Below, in pieces: positions 8,029 to 15,844 of a DNA stretch of 64,000 nt (positions are counted from its first letter, which is position 1; the number at the start of each line of letters is the position of its first letter). Source of the stretch: Mycobacterium neglectum (GTDB taxonomy: Bacteria; Actinomycetota; Actinomycetes; Mycobacteriales; Mycobacteriaceae). The stretch spans positions 1 to 64,000 of the forward strand of contig NZ_NVQE01000026.1 of the NCBI RefSeq assembly GCF_002591975.1, written 5' to 3'. The notes beneath the pieces are model-generated. The model was not told the origin of the DNA, ran no database searches, and saw only the letters and a program-made list of their open reading frames with translations. A program made the position numbers and the translations under genes.

Positions 8029-8754
8029 CTAACCGAGCAACACGGTGACTGCTCCGAGGTAGATCGCGATCGACAACAGATCCTGGATGACGGTGGCCAA
8101 CGGGCCGGAACCGAACGCGGGATCCTTGTCCAGCGCCTGCAGCAACCAGGGCAGGAGCAGCGCCACCACCGTGGCGATCGTGCTCGCCGAGAGCACCGCG
8201 ATGGCCACCGCCGTCGCGAGCCTCCAGTCGTCTGTCATCCACGCCACCGTCGGCAAGATCACCAGCCCCAGCAGCACGCCGATGATCAGCCCCGTCAAGG
8301 ATTCCGGAGCCAGGATGCGGCGAATTCCGACACCGACCGACAGGCCGCGGATCGCGACCGTTTCCGTTTGCGTGCCAACGGCATCGGCCAAATAGACGAT
8401 CCCGGGCACAAAATACGCGACCGCCAGCACGGCGCTGAGCTGATCCTCGAAGACCGCCATCAACCCTGCCGACACCATGGCACCGATCAAACCGACCACC
8501 AGCCACGGCAAACGATGCCAGAGCCGCCGGGTCACACTCTCGACCGTCGTCGTTCGGGTCGACTCGACCGTATGCAGAAATCCGCCCAGTCGTGCCATGT
8601 CCTCGTCATGTTCATGCAGGAGAACAGCAAGCAGTCGCTGCGGCGGTATCAGCCCACAGAAGCGGCCCTCCTGGTCGACCACCGCGAGACCAGGTTCGTT
8701 GTCCTGCACCACCCGCCAGGCGGCGCGCTCCTGGTCGGTGTCCGGCGTCACCAC
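8029..8754 (-). CDS. MgtE-type divalent cation transporter, C-terminal part after an in-frame stop
   Basis: The 241 residues read from a GTG hold the end of a CBS pair (GLAVVDQEGRFCGLIPPQ) and then the five-helix MgtE membrane domain (about residues 85-241), including the pore-type sequence FVPGIVYLADAVGTQTETV. This part continues in the same frame from the entry at 8764-9033, from which it is separated by one TAA and two codons. There is no SD at the GTG. Magnesium or a similar divalent ion is the usual substrate. Either the gene is newly broken, or the two pieces are made separately by reinitiation. Confidence 0.6.
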   Translation of the reverse strand: MVTPDTDQERAAWRVVQDNEPGLAVVDQEGRFCGLIPPQRLLAVLLHEHDEDMARLGGFLHTVESTRTTTVESVTRRLWHRLPWLVVGLIGAMVSAGLMAVFEDQLSAVLAVAYFVPGIVYLADAVGTQTETVAIRGLSVGVGIRRILAPESLTGLIIGVLLGLVILPTVAWMTDDWRLATAVAIAVLSASTIATVVALLLPWLLQALDKDPAFGSGPLATVIQDLLSIAIYLGAVTVLLG

Positions 8755-8763
8755 CGGGGGCTC

Positions 8764-9033
8764 TTAGTCCATGACGTCGCGCAGCGTCGCGCCGTTGTCC
8801 GCCGCAAACATCTGCTCAATGGTCGCGACACCGACGAGACGATCTCTGTCGAGAACCGCGACGGCCCCAGCACTGTCGAAACGCCTGCCCCGCATACGTT
8901 CGAGCGTCGTGACGATCAGGTCATCCGGGGATGCCGTCGGCACCTGCGTATAGGCGTGTGACAGCGCGGTCTCCGGCTCACCGCCGAAATCGGTTGGGAC
9001 ATAGGTGACCATGGCAGCTGACGCTACAGACAT
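8764..9033 (-). CDS. CBS-domain N-terminal part of the MgtE-type transporter
   Basis: This 89-residue piece carries the first CBS motif (AVLDRDRLVGVATIEQM) and ends at TAA (8764-8766) after LRDVMD; the same frame then runs on as EPPVVTPDT into the membrane part. The start at 9033 is SD-less but lies about 40 bp from a DosR box centre, matching the leaderless pattern of neighbours; ATG 9012 is an alternative. Intact relatives are one CBS-MgtE protein lacking the usual N domain. As it stands, this cytosolic half alone could not transport ions. Confidence 0.5.
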   Translation of the reverse strand: MSVASAAMVTYVPTDFGGEPETALSHAYTQVPTASPDDLIVTTLERMRGRRFDSAGAVAVLDRDRLVGVATIEQMFAADNGATLRDVMD

Positions 9034-9066
9034 GACTTGCCGACAGACTGCGTGAAGACCGTGTTG

Positions 9067-9130
9067 AGGACCAATGTCCAGCAGGGAGGGACCTAGTGCC
9101 CCACCCGTTGGCCGTCGAACCCAATAGCGT
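9067..9130. promoter_or_regulatory. Shared pair of DosR boxes between mgtE and USP genes
   Basis: AGGACCAATGTCCA (9067-9080) and GGGACCTAGTGCCC (9088-9101) are 21 bp apart centre to centre. To the right, TAGCGT (9125-9130) is a TAnnnT -10 giving a start near 9137, with the boxes at -42.5 and -63.5. To the left the mirrored spacing falls on the ATG at 9033. Confidence 0.7.
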
Positions 9131-9160
9131 CGAAGGAACAACGGCGGAATGGAGTGCACG

Positions 9161-9946
9161 ATGACTGAGAGTGACGCCCCCGTGCCGGTAGTCGTCGCAA
9201 TTGACGGTTCGGACACTGCGATCCACGCCGCGCTGTGGGCGATCGACGAAGCAATCGCCCGAAGTGTGCCGTTACGCCTCGTGTGCGTCACCAAGGCCAC
9301 CCATCCCTCTGCAGAGGACTACTACGCAGACATCCACCACGCGGAGAACGCGATTCGTGCGGCACGGGACGCGGTCGAGTCCACTGGTCAGCCCGTCAAG
9401 ATAGAGACCGCAATCCTGTCAGGGCCCCCCGCCGTCTCGCTCATCTTCGAGTCGGAGAACGCCGACTTGGTCTGTGTCGGCACCGTCGGTATCGGCCGAA
9501 ACGCCCGTGCGATCTTGGGATCAACCGCAATCGAGCTCGCAGAGAAGGCACGGTGCCCGGTCGCGATCATCCGCCCAGAGGACGAGATACCGCGCGACAC
9601 CCCCCAGTGGGTCGTCGTGGCGGTGACCGACGAACCCGAAAGCGAGTCCGTGGTTGAGCGCGCGATGGACGAGGCGAGGTTGCGGGAGGCACCGGTGCTC
9701 ATGCTCGGACATCGCGGACGTTTGGACGACATTGTCGTGCAATGGAAAGCGCGCTATCCCGACGTGCACGTCTACCCCGTCACCAACGGCGCCGACGTCG
9801 CCCGGTTTCTAAAAAAACACGACGAACCGGTTCAGCTCGCCGTGATCGGCGGTTCACGTGCCGAAGAGGTTATGCAGATTGTCGGCCCCTACGGGCACTC
9901 CCCGTTTCGCGGCACGGCAGCCTCGGTCCTGGTCGTGCGGCACTGA
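9161..9946 (+). CDS. Universal stress protein, two-domain with degenerate second domain
   Basis: This 261-residue protein resembles the Rv2624c/Rv2028c/Rv3134c group. Domain 1 keeps an ATP-type loop (VGTVGIGRNARAILGST, G-2x-G-9x-G-S), whereas domain 2 ends VIGGSRAEEVMQIVGPYGH, where the loop is lost, so one nucleotide at most is expected per chain. The ATG at 9161 has a GGAG 6 bases upstream; an ATG four codons earlier has no usable SD. It is the first gene rightward of the shared DosR promoter. The biochemical role is unknown. Confidence 0.88.
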   Translation: MTESDAPVPVVVAIDGSDTAIHAALWAIDEAIARSVPLRLVCVTKATHPSAEDYYADIHHAENAIRAARDAVESTGQPVKIETAILSGPPAVSLIFESENADLVCVGTVGIGRNARAILGSTAIELAEKARCPVAIIRPEDEIPRDTPQWVVVAVTDEPESESVVERAMDEARLREAPVLMLGHRGRLDDIVVQWKARYPDVHVYPVTNGADVARFLKKHDEPVQLAVIGGSRAEEVMQIVGPYGHSPFRGTAASVLVVRH

Positions 9947-9979
9947 CGATCGCCGTGTCGGTACGGCCGCGACCGTCCA

Positions 9980-10042
9980 GGGACTACCGGCACCCGGCCA
10001 AGGGACCAACGACCCTGCTTGCGCGAGCAGTGACTGCATAGC
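9980..10042 (+). promoter_or_regulatory. DosR boxes and -10 of the USP pair at 10105
   Basis: GGGACTACCGGCAC (9980-9993, weaker) and GGGACCAACGACCC (10002-10015) are 22 bp apart. TAGCGT (10037-10042) is a -10 putting the start near 10049, so the boxes sit at about -41 and -63. Confidence 0.65.
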
Positions 10043-10104
10043 GTCAACCACGAACACGCCCGCATCAACAGCCGCTTCTCGAACAAGTAGACAAGGAGTG
10101 CGCA

Positions 10105-10989
10105 ATGTCCGATGACAGAGCGAAGTACGGCATCCTGGTGGGCGTCGACGGATCGCCGGAGTCCGAGGCCGCCATTCGCTGGGCGACCACCGAGGCCATC
10201 ATGCGCGACCAACCGCTCACGCTGATGCACGCCATCCCTCCCGTGGTCGTCAGCTGGCCGGTGGCCTATCTGGAGGCGAGTTTCGCCGATTCCCAGGCGG
10301 CGAGCGCCCGCGAAGTGATCGAGAAGGCACAGAAGACTGTTCAGGCAAGCGCGGGCGAATCGCAGCCGCCCCCTCTGCGTACCGAAATGAGGCATACGGA
10401 CGCGCCTTCGGCACTGGTGGTCGGGTCGCGCGACGCATACATGACCGTAGTCGGCAGCCGAGGTATGGGCCCGCTCGGCCGCGCCTTACTGGGTTCGGTC
10501 AGCAGCGGTCTGGTCCACCACGGGCACGGACCCATTGCGATAATCCGCGCGGAGGAATCCCAAGCACCCGACGCTGCCTCACCGGTTCTGCTTGGCATCG
10601 ACGGATCTCCCGCCTCGGAGGAGGCGACGTCCCTGGCCTTCGATGAGGCATCCCGGCGTGGCGTGGGTCTCGTAGCGTTGCACGCATGGAGTGACGTCGG
10701 AGTCCTGCCAGTCCTCGGAATGGACTGGCACAAGTACGAGGATGAAGGACACGAGGTGCTGGCCGAACGCCTTGCGGGCTGGCAGGAGCGGTACCCAGAC
10801 GTCCATGTCGAACGGCGGATCGTGTGCGATCAGCCTGCGCGTTGGCTCGTCGACGAATCACAACAGGCTCAGCTCGTCGTTGTCGGCAGCCACGGTCGCG
10901 GGGGCTTCAGCGGCATGCTGCTGGGCTCCGTCAGCTCGAAGGTGGCTCAGGCCGCCAAGGTGCCGGTCATCGTCGTCCGGCACCGGTGA
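10105..10989 (+). CDS. Universal stress protein, two UspA domains (Rv2623 type)
   Basis: The 294-residue protein has two complete UspA domains with ATP loops VVGSRGMGPLGRALLGSVS (near residue 120) and VVGSHGRGGFSGMLLGSVS (near residue 265). An AAGGAG SD lies 6 bases before the ATG. The next USP gene starts 8 bases after its stop, so this pair is co-transcribed. It belongs to the same subgroup as the genes at 5771, 13769, 21002 and 23938, sharing the linker LAGWQERYPDVH before the last strand. Confidence 0.9.
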   Translation: MSDDRAKYGILVGVDGSPESEAAIRWATTEAIMRDQPLTLMHAIPPVVVSWPVAYLEASFADSQAASAREVIEKAQKTVQASAGESQPPPLRTEMRHTDAPSALVVGSRDAYMTVVGSRGMGPLGRALLGSVSSGLVHHGHGPIAIIRAEESQAPDAASPVLLGIDGSPASEEATSLAFDEASRRGVGLVALHAWSDVGVLPVLGMDWHKYEDEGHEVLAERLAGWQERYPDVHVERRIVCDQPARWLVDESQQAQLVVVGSHGRGGFSGMLLGSVSSKVAQAAKVPVIVVRHR

Positions 10990-10997
10990 GACCGACG

Positions 10998-11891
10998 ATG
11001 TCCACTGGCACAGGGGCTGTCGTCGTTGGCGTGGACGGTACGACTGCATCAAGGGGAGCGGCGCGCTGGGCGGCCGCGGTAGCAGAGAAGTTCGGTGCGC
11101 CCCTCGAGATCGTCAACGGGCGCCATGCCACCGGCCGTCCACTGACCGACGCCGCAGCAGCCCTTTGGGCAGCCGCTGTCGCCGCGCAGCGTGAATCCGC
11201 AGAAACAATGCTCAAGTCGATCGAGGAGGAGATACGCGGCGACTTCGCTTCACTTGAGGTCTCCACCCTTCTGTCCGACGAACCCGTCGATGTTCTCCTG
11301 ACTTCGCGTAGCCGACGCGCGCGGCTGGTCGTTCTCGGTTCCGACGAAATGACTCCGGCGGCCGCACTCGTGATCGGCTCGACAACGCTTGCCGTCTCCG
11401 CACATTCAGCCTGCCCTGTGATCGCCTGGCGCGGGAGCAACGCGCTGCCGACCAACCAGCCGGTCGTGCTCGGCGTCGACTATGAACACACCGGGCCGGA
11501 CGCATTCAGGGCCGCTTTCGATTTCGCTGACCGGTTCGGGTTGGGGCTCAACGCCGTCCACGCGTGGTCGGCGTTTCGCCCCCCGGTGGACGCCATCACC
11601 CCGTACGGTGTCGACTGGGATGCGCTGGAAGCCCTTCAGTGGCAGAACCTCTTGAACACCCTCGACCCATGGACCGAGTTGTATCCGAACGTCGGGGTGA
11701 CCCTATTCGTCGAGACCGAGGCGGCCGGCAAGGCCCTCATGCACCACGTGGCGGATTCACAACTCGTGGTGGTTGGCAGTCGGGGCCGCAATGCCCTGGC
11801 GGGTGCACTGCTCGGCTCCACCAGCCTCAACCTGCTCCATCACAGCCCTGTTCCGGTGATGTTGTGCCACAAGGTGTCCGGTGCAGCCTAG
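10998..11891 (+). CDS. Universal stress protein with degenerate first domain
   Basis: This 297-residue protein has two UspA folds, but only the second keeps the ATP loop (VVVGSRGRNALAGALLGSTS); the first reads VVLGSDEMTPAAALVIGSTT and lacks the spaced glycines. The same layout occurs in the protein at 15844-16767, so the two form a subgroup. The ATG at 10998 opens the conserved GAVVVGVDGTTAS; longer readings enter the preceding gene. The stop codon (TAG) shares the palindrome CTAG with the stop of the convergent gene. Confidence 0.85.
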   Translation: MSTGTGAVVVGVDGTTASRGAARWAAAVAEKFGAPLEIVNGRHATGRPLTDAAAALWAAAVAAQRESAETMLKSIEEEIRGDFASLEVSTLLSDEPVDVLLTSRSRRARLVVLGSDEMTPAAALVIGSTTLAVSAHSACPVIAWRGSNALPTNQPVVLGVDYEHTGPDAFRAAFDFADRFGLGLNAVHAWSAFRPPVDAITPYGVDWDALEALQWQNLLNTLDPWTELYPNVGVTLFVETEAAGKALMHHVADSQLVVVGSRGRNALAGALLGSTSLNLLHHSPVPVMLCHKVSGAA

Positions 11892-12787
11892 TGCTGACGA
11901 ACGATGAGTACAGGGGTATGTGCAGCCTGCGCCACTTCGGAACTGACCGAACCAAGCAACATCTCGGTTAAGCCACCGCGGCGACCGTGACTGCCGACGA
12001 CGACGAGTTGCGCTTCCTCGGACCGCTCGAGCAGTCGGCGCGCCGGGTGCTCGAATTCGACGACGGCTTGCACGTTGACCTCCGGATAGCGGCCCTTCTA
12101 GGCCGTGAGGCTCTCGGCAAGAGTTTCTTCGGCCGTGGATTGCAGCGCCGACCATTCCATGCCGAAGAAGGACGCGTCTGCATCCCAAAGGACACGTAGT
12201 ACGACCAGATCCACTCCCCGCCAGGAGGCTTCGTCGAACGCAATCGCCATCGCCGACTCCGAAGCCTGCGAGCCATCGATCCCCACCAGCACCGGCAGGC
12301 GTGCCGCGCACGGGGACGACCGGCTCTCGTCGTTGATGACCGCGACTGGGCAATGCGCGTGGTGGATCAGCCCGGCGCTGACCGACCCGAGTAGGCGGCT
12401 ATGCCGGCGGGTGCGTCCGCGGCGGCCGATCACCACCATCTGGGCATTTTTCGACAGATCCACGAGTGCCGGAACAGCTTTCCCGTACAGCATCTCGCTG
12501 TCGATTTCCGGCCGATCGCCGTTTGCGGCGACCTCGGCGGCGCGTATCGCGGTGGCGATGACATTGTGGGCCTCGTTCTCCTGAATCTCGCGCACCTCCT
12601 CGGGGATTCGGCCTGCGGGCCACGCCGACGTAGATGCCGCGCCCGACAAGAGGTCCGTGACGTGAACAACGGTGAGCGGCACATGGCGCATCGCTGCCTC
12701 ATGCATCGCCCAGGCAACCGCCACTCCTGACGACGGGGACCCGTCGACGCCGACGACCACGCCGTGATGTGAGATCCGCCTGGGCAT
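11888..12787 (-). pseudogene. Universal stress protein interrupted by a TAG codon
   Basis: The reading frame encodes a two-domain UspA protein of about 299 codons, with ATP loops VVIGRRGRTRRHSRLLGSVS and VVVGSHGRRGG. TAG at 12098-12100 (minus strand) interrupts the segment AESLTA-stop-KGRYPEV, exactly where paralogues carry Trp in LAGWQERYPDV, so one TGG-to-TAG change explains it. The upstream piece (229 residues) keeps domain 1 and part of domain 2. A good SD (GGAGGG) precedes the ATG, and the gene follows the hibernation factor by 57 bp. Suppression or sequencing error remain possible. Confidence 0.8.
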
Positions 12788-12844
12788 CCGTCCCTCCTCG
12801 CGATCGACGACCGGTGACCGGTCTTGGCTAGGTCTGGCGGCGAG

Positions 12845-13645
12845 TTAGCCAGCCGGGGTGATCAAGCCGTAGTGCCCGTCGTAGCGCACATACAGCACGG
12901 CGGCGCGGCCCTGGGCGGCGTCGATGAAGAACAGGAAGGGCAGTCCGAGCATGCTCAAACGCTCGGTGGCCTGCTCGACGGTTATGCACGGAGCCGGATG
13001 CGGGCTGATCGTCACCGGTGCTTGGAAGGGTGCCAAATGCACCGTTGAGGGGGGCACCACTTGCGCCAGGCGGTACCCGGTCGGACCGCTGCGGTAGAGG
13101 ACACCGGCGATATCGGTGCCTTTCTCGTTGAACAGATGAAAGTCATAGTCGAGAAGGTCCATTTCGAGGGCCGCCTCGTCAACCGTGCAGGGCGCCATGG
13201 CGAATGACTTGCGTCGAATAACCCGACGTTCGGCAGCCGGACGCGGAAAGTGGCTCGGCCGCGGCGTCGCCCTCGAACCGCGCTGCCACGGATATGAACC
13301 GGTTGGGCTAACCGCGCCCCGACTGGCGTCCCAGTATTGGGCGGCGCGTTCGAGTTGGTGGCGCATCCTCGCCGCGAGTCGATCAATGGCTTCGCGCGCG
13401 GTGACCCCTTCGGCCTGTGCGCGGATGAACCGGCCGCCCACCTCGAGGTTCGCCTGCGCGACGACCGGGCGCCACACCGCAGGATCCCGATGTCTGGCCA
13501 GTTTGACGTGGGCATGCAGCACGGGTCGGTGCGAAAGCCGCCCCAGCCTTGCTATCTTGCTCCGCGCGTAGTCGGCGGCTCCCGGGAGTTGACCGTGCGT
13601 TGTCACGTCTATATCGACAGGTGGCAAGTCCTGTCTGTACGTCAT
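12845..13645 (-). CDS. rafH: Ribosome hibernation factor, long HPF type (RafH/Rv0079-like)
   Basis: This 266-residue protein resembles the hypoxia-induced ribosome-associated factor of mycobacteria. Residues 1-110 form an HPF/RaiA-like ribosome-binding domain (VDIDVTTHGQLPGAADYARSK). Two copies of a ribosome-binding/dimerisation-like segment follow (MDLLDYDFHLFNEKGTD and RLSMLGLPFLFFIDAAQG). It would bind 70S ribosomes and protect them during hypoxia. The ATG at 13645 has no SD but lies 44.5 bp from the centre of a DosR box, with TAGACA just upstream, so the mRNA is probably leaderless. An upstream GTG (13696) lies inside the box and is rejected. Confidence 0.88.
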   Translation of the reverse strand: MTYRQDLPPVDIDVTTHGQLPGAADYARSKIARLGRLSHRPVLHAHVKLARHRDPAVWRPVVAQANLEVGGRFIRAQAEGVTAREAIDRLAARMRHQLERAAQYWDASRGAVSPTGSYPWQRGSRATPRPSHFPRPAAERRVIRRKSFAMAPCTVDEAALEMDLLDYDFHLFNEKGTDIAGVLYRSGPTGYRLAQVVPPSTVHLAPFQAPVTISPHPAPCITVEQATERLSMLGLPFLFFIDAAQGRAAVLYVRYDGHYGLITPAG

Positions 13646-13682
13646 GAGGTCTTGTCTACGCTTCACGTCGGTTCGGTCGCGA

Positions 13683-13696
13683 GGGACTTCAGTCAC
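13683..13696 (-). promoter_or_regulatory. DosR box of the hibernation factor
   Basis: GGGACTTCAGTCAC matches the DosR core well. It is centred 44.5 bp from the leaderless ATG at 13645, and TAGACA (minus strand, 13653-13658) is the likely -10. A weaker second site (GCGACCATAGACCT) lies about 22 bp further upstream. Confidence 0.6.
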
Positions 13697-13768
13697 AGCC
13701 CTCGGCGACCATAGACCTCAATTGGTAGAACTACTGGTATGCAACCGATTCCCGTCCGCGGCCATGAA

Positions 13769-14632
13769 CTATGACCGCGCGACAACCACCGGAATCCGGG
13801 CTGCTTGCACCACTGCGGCGCTGACTGACCCGAGGAGCATGCTGGCGATACTTCCGTGGCCGTGGCTGCCAACCACGATCAGCTGTGCAGAGCATGAGTT
13901 CTCAACGAGTCGTCGTGCCGGCTGATCACGGACGACAATCCGCCGAACAGGCACGTTCGGATAGCGTTCTTGCCACCCGGCCAACTGCCCGGCCAGCACG
14001 TCATCCACTTCGGAACGCAGATCGTTCCAGTCCAGGGCAAATTCGAACGCTCCAGAACCCCACCACGCGTGCAGGGCCACCAGCTCGACACCGCGTCGAG
14101 ACGCTTCGTCAAATGCCAGCGCGGTAGCCGATTCCGAGGCGCGTGAACCGTCGAAGCCGAGCAGAATCGGCCCACCGTCGAGATCCTCGGTGGGCCGTTC
14201 TGCCTCGCGAATGACCGCCACAGGACAATGCGCGTGATGGACCAATCCCAAGCTCACCGATCCGAGCACCGTACGTGCGAGCGCCCCTCTGCCCCGGCTG
14301 GCCACCACGACCAGCTGCGCGTCCTTTGAGAGCGCAATCAGCGCCGGAACTGCCGCCGACACAAGCACTTCGGCGGATACCGACAGCCGTCCGCCAGTGA
14401 TTTCCTTCGCAACGGCAACCGCGTCGTCGACGATCTGGCGGCCTCGTTCATGGTCCCACTGCATGACATCTGGCGGGACCGGAGTGGCCAGCCACGTGCC
14501 GACCACAGGAGCCACCGCATGGACGACCGTCAGGTGCGCGTTGCGCATCTCGGCATCTTTGGCAGCCCAGCGGATCGCCGCATCCGCCGACGGCGAGCCA
14601 TCGGTGCCGACGACGATCCCTGAATGTGCCAC
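13769..14632 (-). CDS. Universal stress protein, two UspA domains
   Basis: The 287-residue protein has two UspA domains. The second keeps the full ATP loop (VVGSHGHGSIASMLLGSVS); the first reads VVASRGRGALARTVLGSVS, with Ala for the first Gly. It starts at a GTG whose first base overlaps the last base of the upstream gene's stop (TAGTG), so it is translated by coupling from the DUF1918 gene. Confidence 0.88.
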   Translation of the reverse strand: MAHSGIVVGTDGSPSADAAIRWAAKDAEMRNAHLTVVHAVAPVVGTWLATPVPPDVMQWDHERGRQIVDDAVAVAKEITGGRLSVSAEVLVSAAVPALIALSKDAQLVVVASRGRGALARTVLGSVSLGLVHHAHCPVAVIREAERPTEDLDGGPILLGFDGSRASESATALAFDEASRRGVELVALHAWWGSGAFEFALDWNDLRSEVDDVLAGQLAGWQERYPNVPVRRIVVRDQPARRLVENSCSAQLIVVGSHGHGSIASMLLGSVSAAVVQAARIPVVVARS

Positions 14633-14901
14633 TAGCCGCTCTTGAAGTGGTGGGTGATCTCGGTCTGAACCGCCGCAATACGCTGCTCGGCGCGGTTGTC
14701 GGCCGCCCGCTGCGCCGCGGCAGTCACGACGATCGCGTCAGGACCCGGGAACACAGTCGCCACATGGTCGTTATCGAGCCAATGCACCACGTATGGCGGC
14801 GAACCGTCAGTGGAGTGCACCTCGGTGATCAGTCCACGCTGTTCGTGTTGGTCGATCGTGAGGCCCTTCGTCACCAACCAATCGCCGACCTTTGCCTTCA
14901 T
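14632..14901 (-). CDS. DUF1918-domain small protein
   Basis: This 89-residue cytoplasmic protein has an SH3-like beta-barrel signature (KAKVGDWLVTKG at the start, PPYVVHWLDNDHVATVFPG in the middle) typical of DUF1918 proteins in actinobacteria, whose function is unknown to me. The ATG at 14901 is preferred over a longer reading because a GGGAG lies 8 bases upstream and the conserved domain begins there. It leads a two-gene unit with the USP gene. Confidence 0.8.
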   Translation of the reverse strand: MKAKVGDWLVTKGLTIDQHEQRGLITEVHSTDGSPPYVVHWLDNDHVATVFPGPDAIVVTAAAQRAADNRAEQRIAAVQTEITHHFKSG

Positions 14902-14984
14902 CGCGCCGTCTCCCTCATAGGTCACCCACCAATCGTGCCCCGGCACGGCGGTCTTCCGGTACGGGCTTCGGTACCCCGCTTCGA

Positions 14985-14998
14985 AGGCCAAAGGACCT
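14985..14998 (-). promoter_or_regulatory. Probable degenerate DosR box of the DUF1918-USP unit
   Basis: AGGCCAAAGGACCT reads AGGTCCTTTGGCCT on the minus strand, matching most of the DosR core. GGGACC at 15002-15007 may add a second half-site. The centre is about 90 bp before the ATG at 14901. Confidence 0.45.
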
Positions 14999-15019
14999 TA
15001 GGGGACCTCGCCCAATCAC

Positions 15020-15844
15020 TCAGCGAAGAACCAGCACGGAACAGTTCGTATGGCGAAGCGACTTTCGCCCTTCAGGACCGACGACTTCAGTCGTCAGCAC
15101 GGGGTCATTCGCGTCCACTATCACCAGTTGGTCGATGTTGGCGCTCTGCGCCAACACGCCGCCGATGTGTTCCGACATGGGAAGCGCACAGATCTGGATT
15201 TCGGCGGCATCGTCGTCCCTCGCCTCAGCGAGGTACTCATCGAGTCGCGCTCGCACATCGCGGTCATCGTCGGCTTCACTCGTGGGCGCAGACGGCCATC
15301 GCGTCAGTGCCAGCACCGGTGCCTTTCGCAGCGTCGCCTCGTCAATCGCCGCCTGTAATACGGCACCGCCGCCTGGCGATTCGTCGACTGCGGCCACAAT
15401 CCAGAGGGGGTCGCACAACGGCTTGTGCGGATGTCGGCGGCGGACGATGGCCACCGGTACGTAAGCGGCTTGGGCCAGTGCGGCGCTGGTTGTCCCGTGC
15501 TCGTGATGTGGTGAGTCGTCCATGCCTGTCGAGCCGACGCACACCAGTTGCGCTGATCGCGAAGCCTCGGTCAGTTGTTCGACGGGATCGCCCTGTAGAA
15601 CCGTCGATTCAAGCTTGACGGGCTTGCCGGTGGCTTCTACAGCGACCCACGCCTCATGCAGCGCATGCTGAGCATAGGCGTATTCGCGTTCCAGATCCTT
15701 CGCGTGCGGATTGATCACACAGGCGAGCAGCAGCGGAACATCGCGATCAACTGCTTCATCAACAGCCCACAACGAGGCACGGACAGCATGTTTCGACCCG
15801 TCGATCCCGACGACGACAGGGAGGTCCTGCCGATTCATGTTCAT
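15020..15844 (-). CDS. Universal stress protein with degenerate second domain
   Basis: This 274-residue protein is related to the proteins at 9161 and 19422. Domain 1 ends VCVGSTGMDDSPHHEHGTTS, a longer and altered ATP loop, and domain 2 ends VDANDPVLTTEVVGPEGRKS, where the loop is lost. Three clustered ATGs (15847, 15844, 15838) are possible; 15844 gives the best spacing (7 bases) from GGAG, while 15847 would give an ATGA overlap with the upstream stop. It is the last gene of a three-gene unit with the genes at 15844 and 16795. Confidence 0.82.
   Translation of the reverse strand: MNMNRQDLPVVVGIDGSKHAVRASLWAVDEAVDRDVPLLLACVINPHAKDLEREYAYAQHALHEAWVAVEATGKPVKLESTVLQGDPVEQLTEASRSAQLVCVGSTGMDDSPHHEHGTTSAALAQAAYVPVAIVRRRHPHKPLCDPLWIVAAVDESPGGGAVLQAAIDEATLRKAPVLALTRWPSAPTSEADDDRDVRARLDEYLAEARDDDAAEIQICALPMSEHIGGVLAQSANIDQLVIVDANDPVLTTEVVGPEGRKSLRHTNCSVLVLR

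Noticed and set aside
12794..12835. GACCGGTGACCGGTC repeat before the USP pseudogene
   Set aside because: A short GC palindrome with no matching -10 or DosR arms; not convincing as a site.
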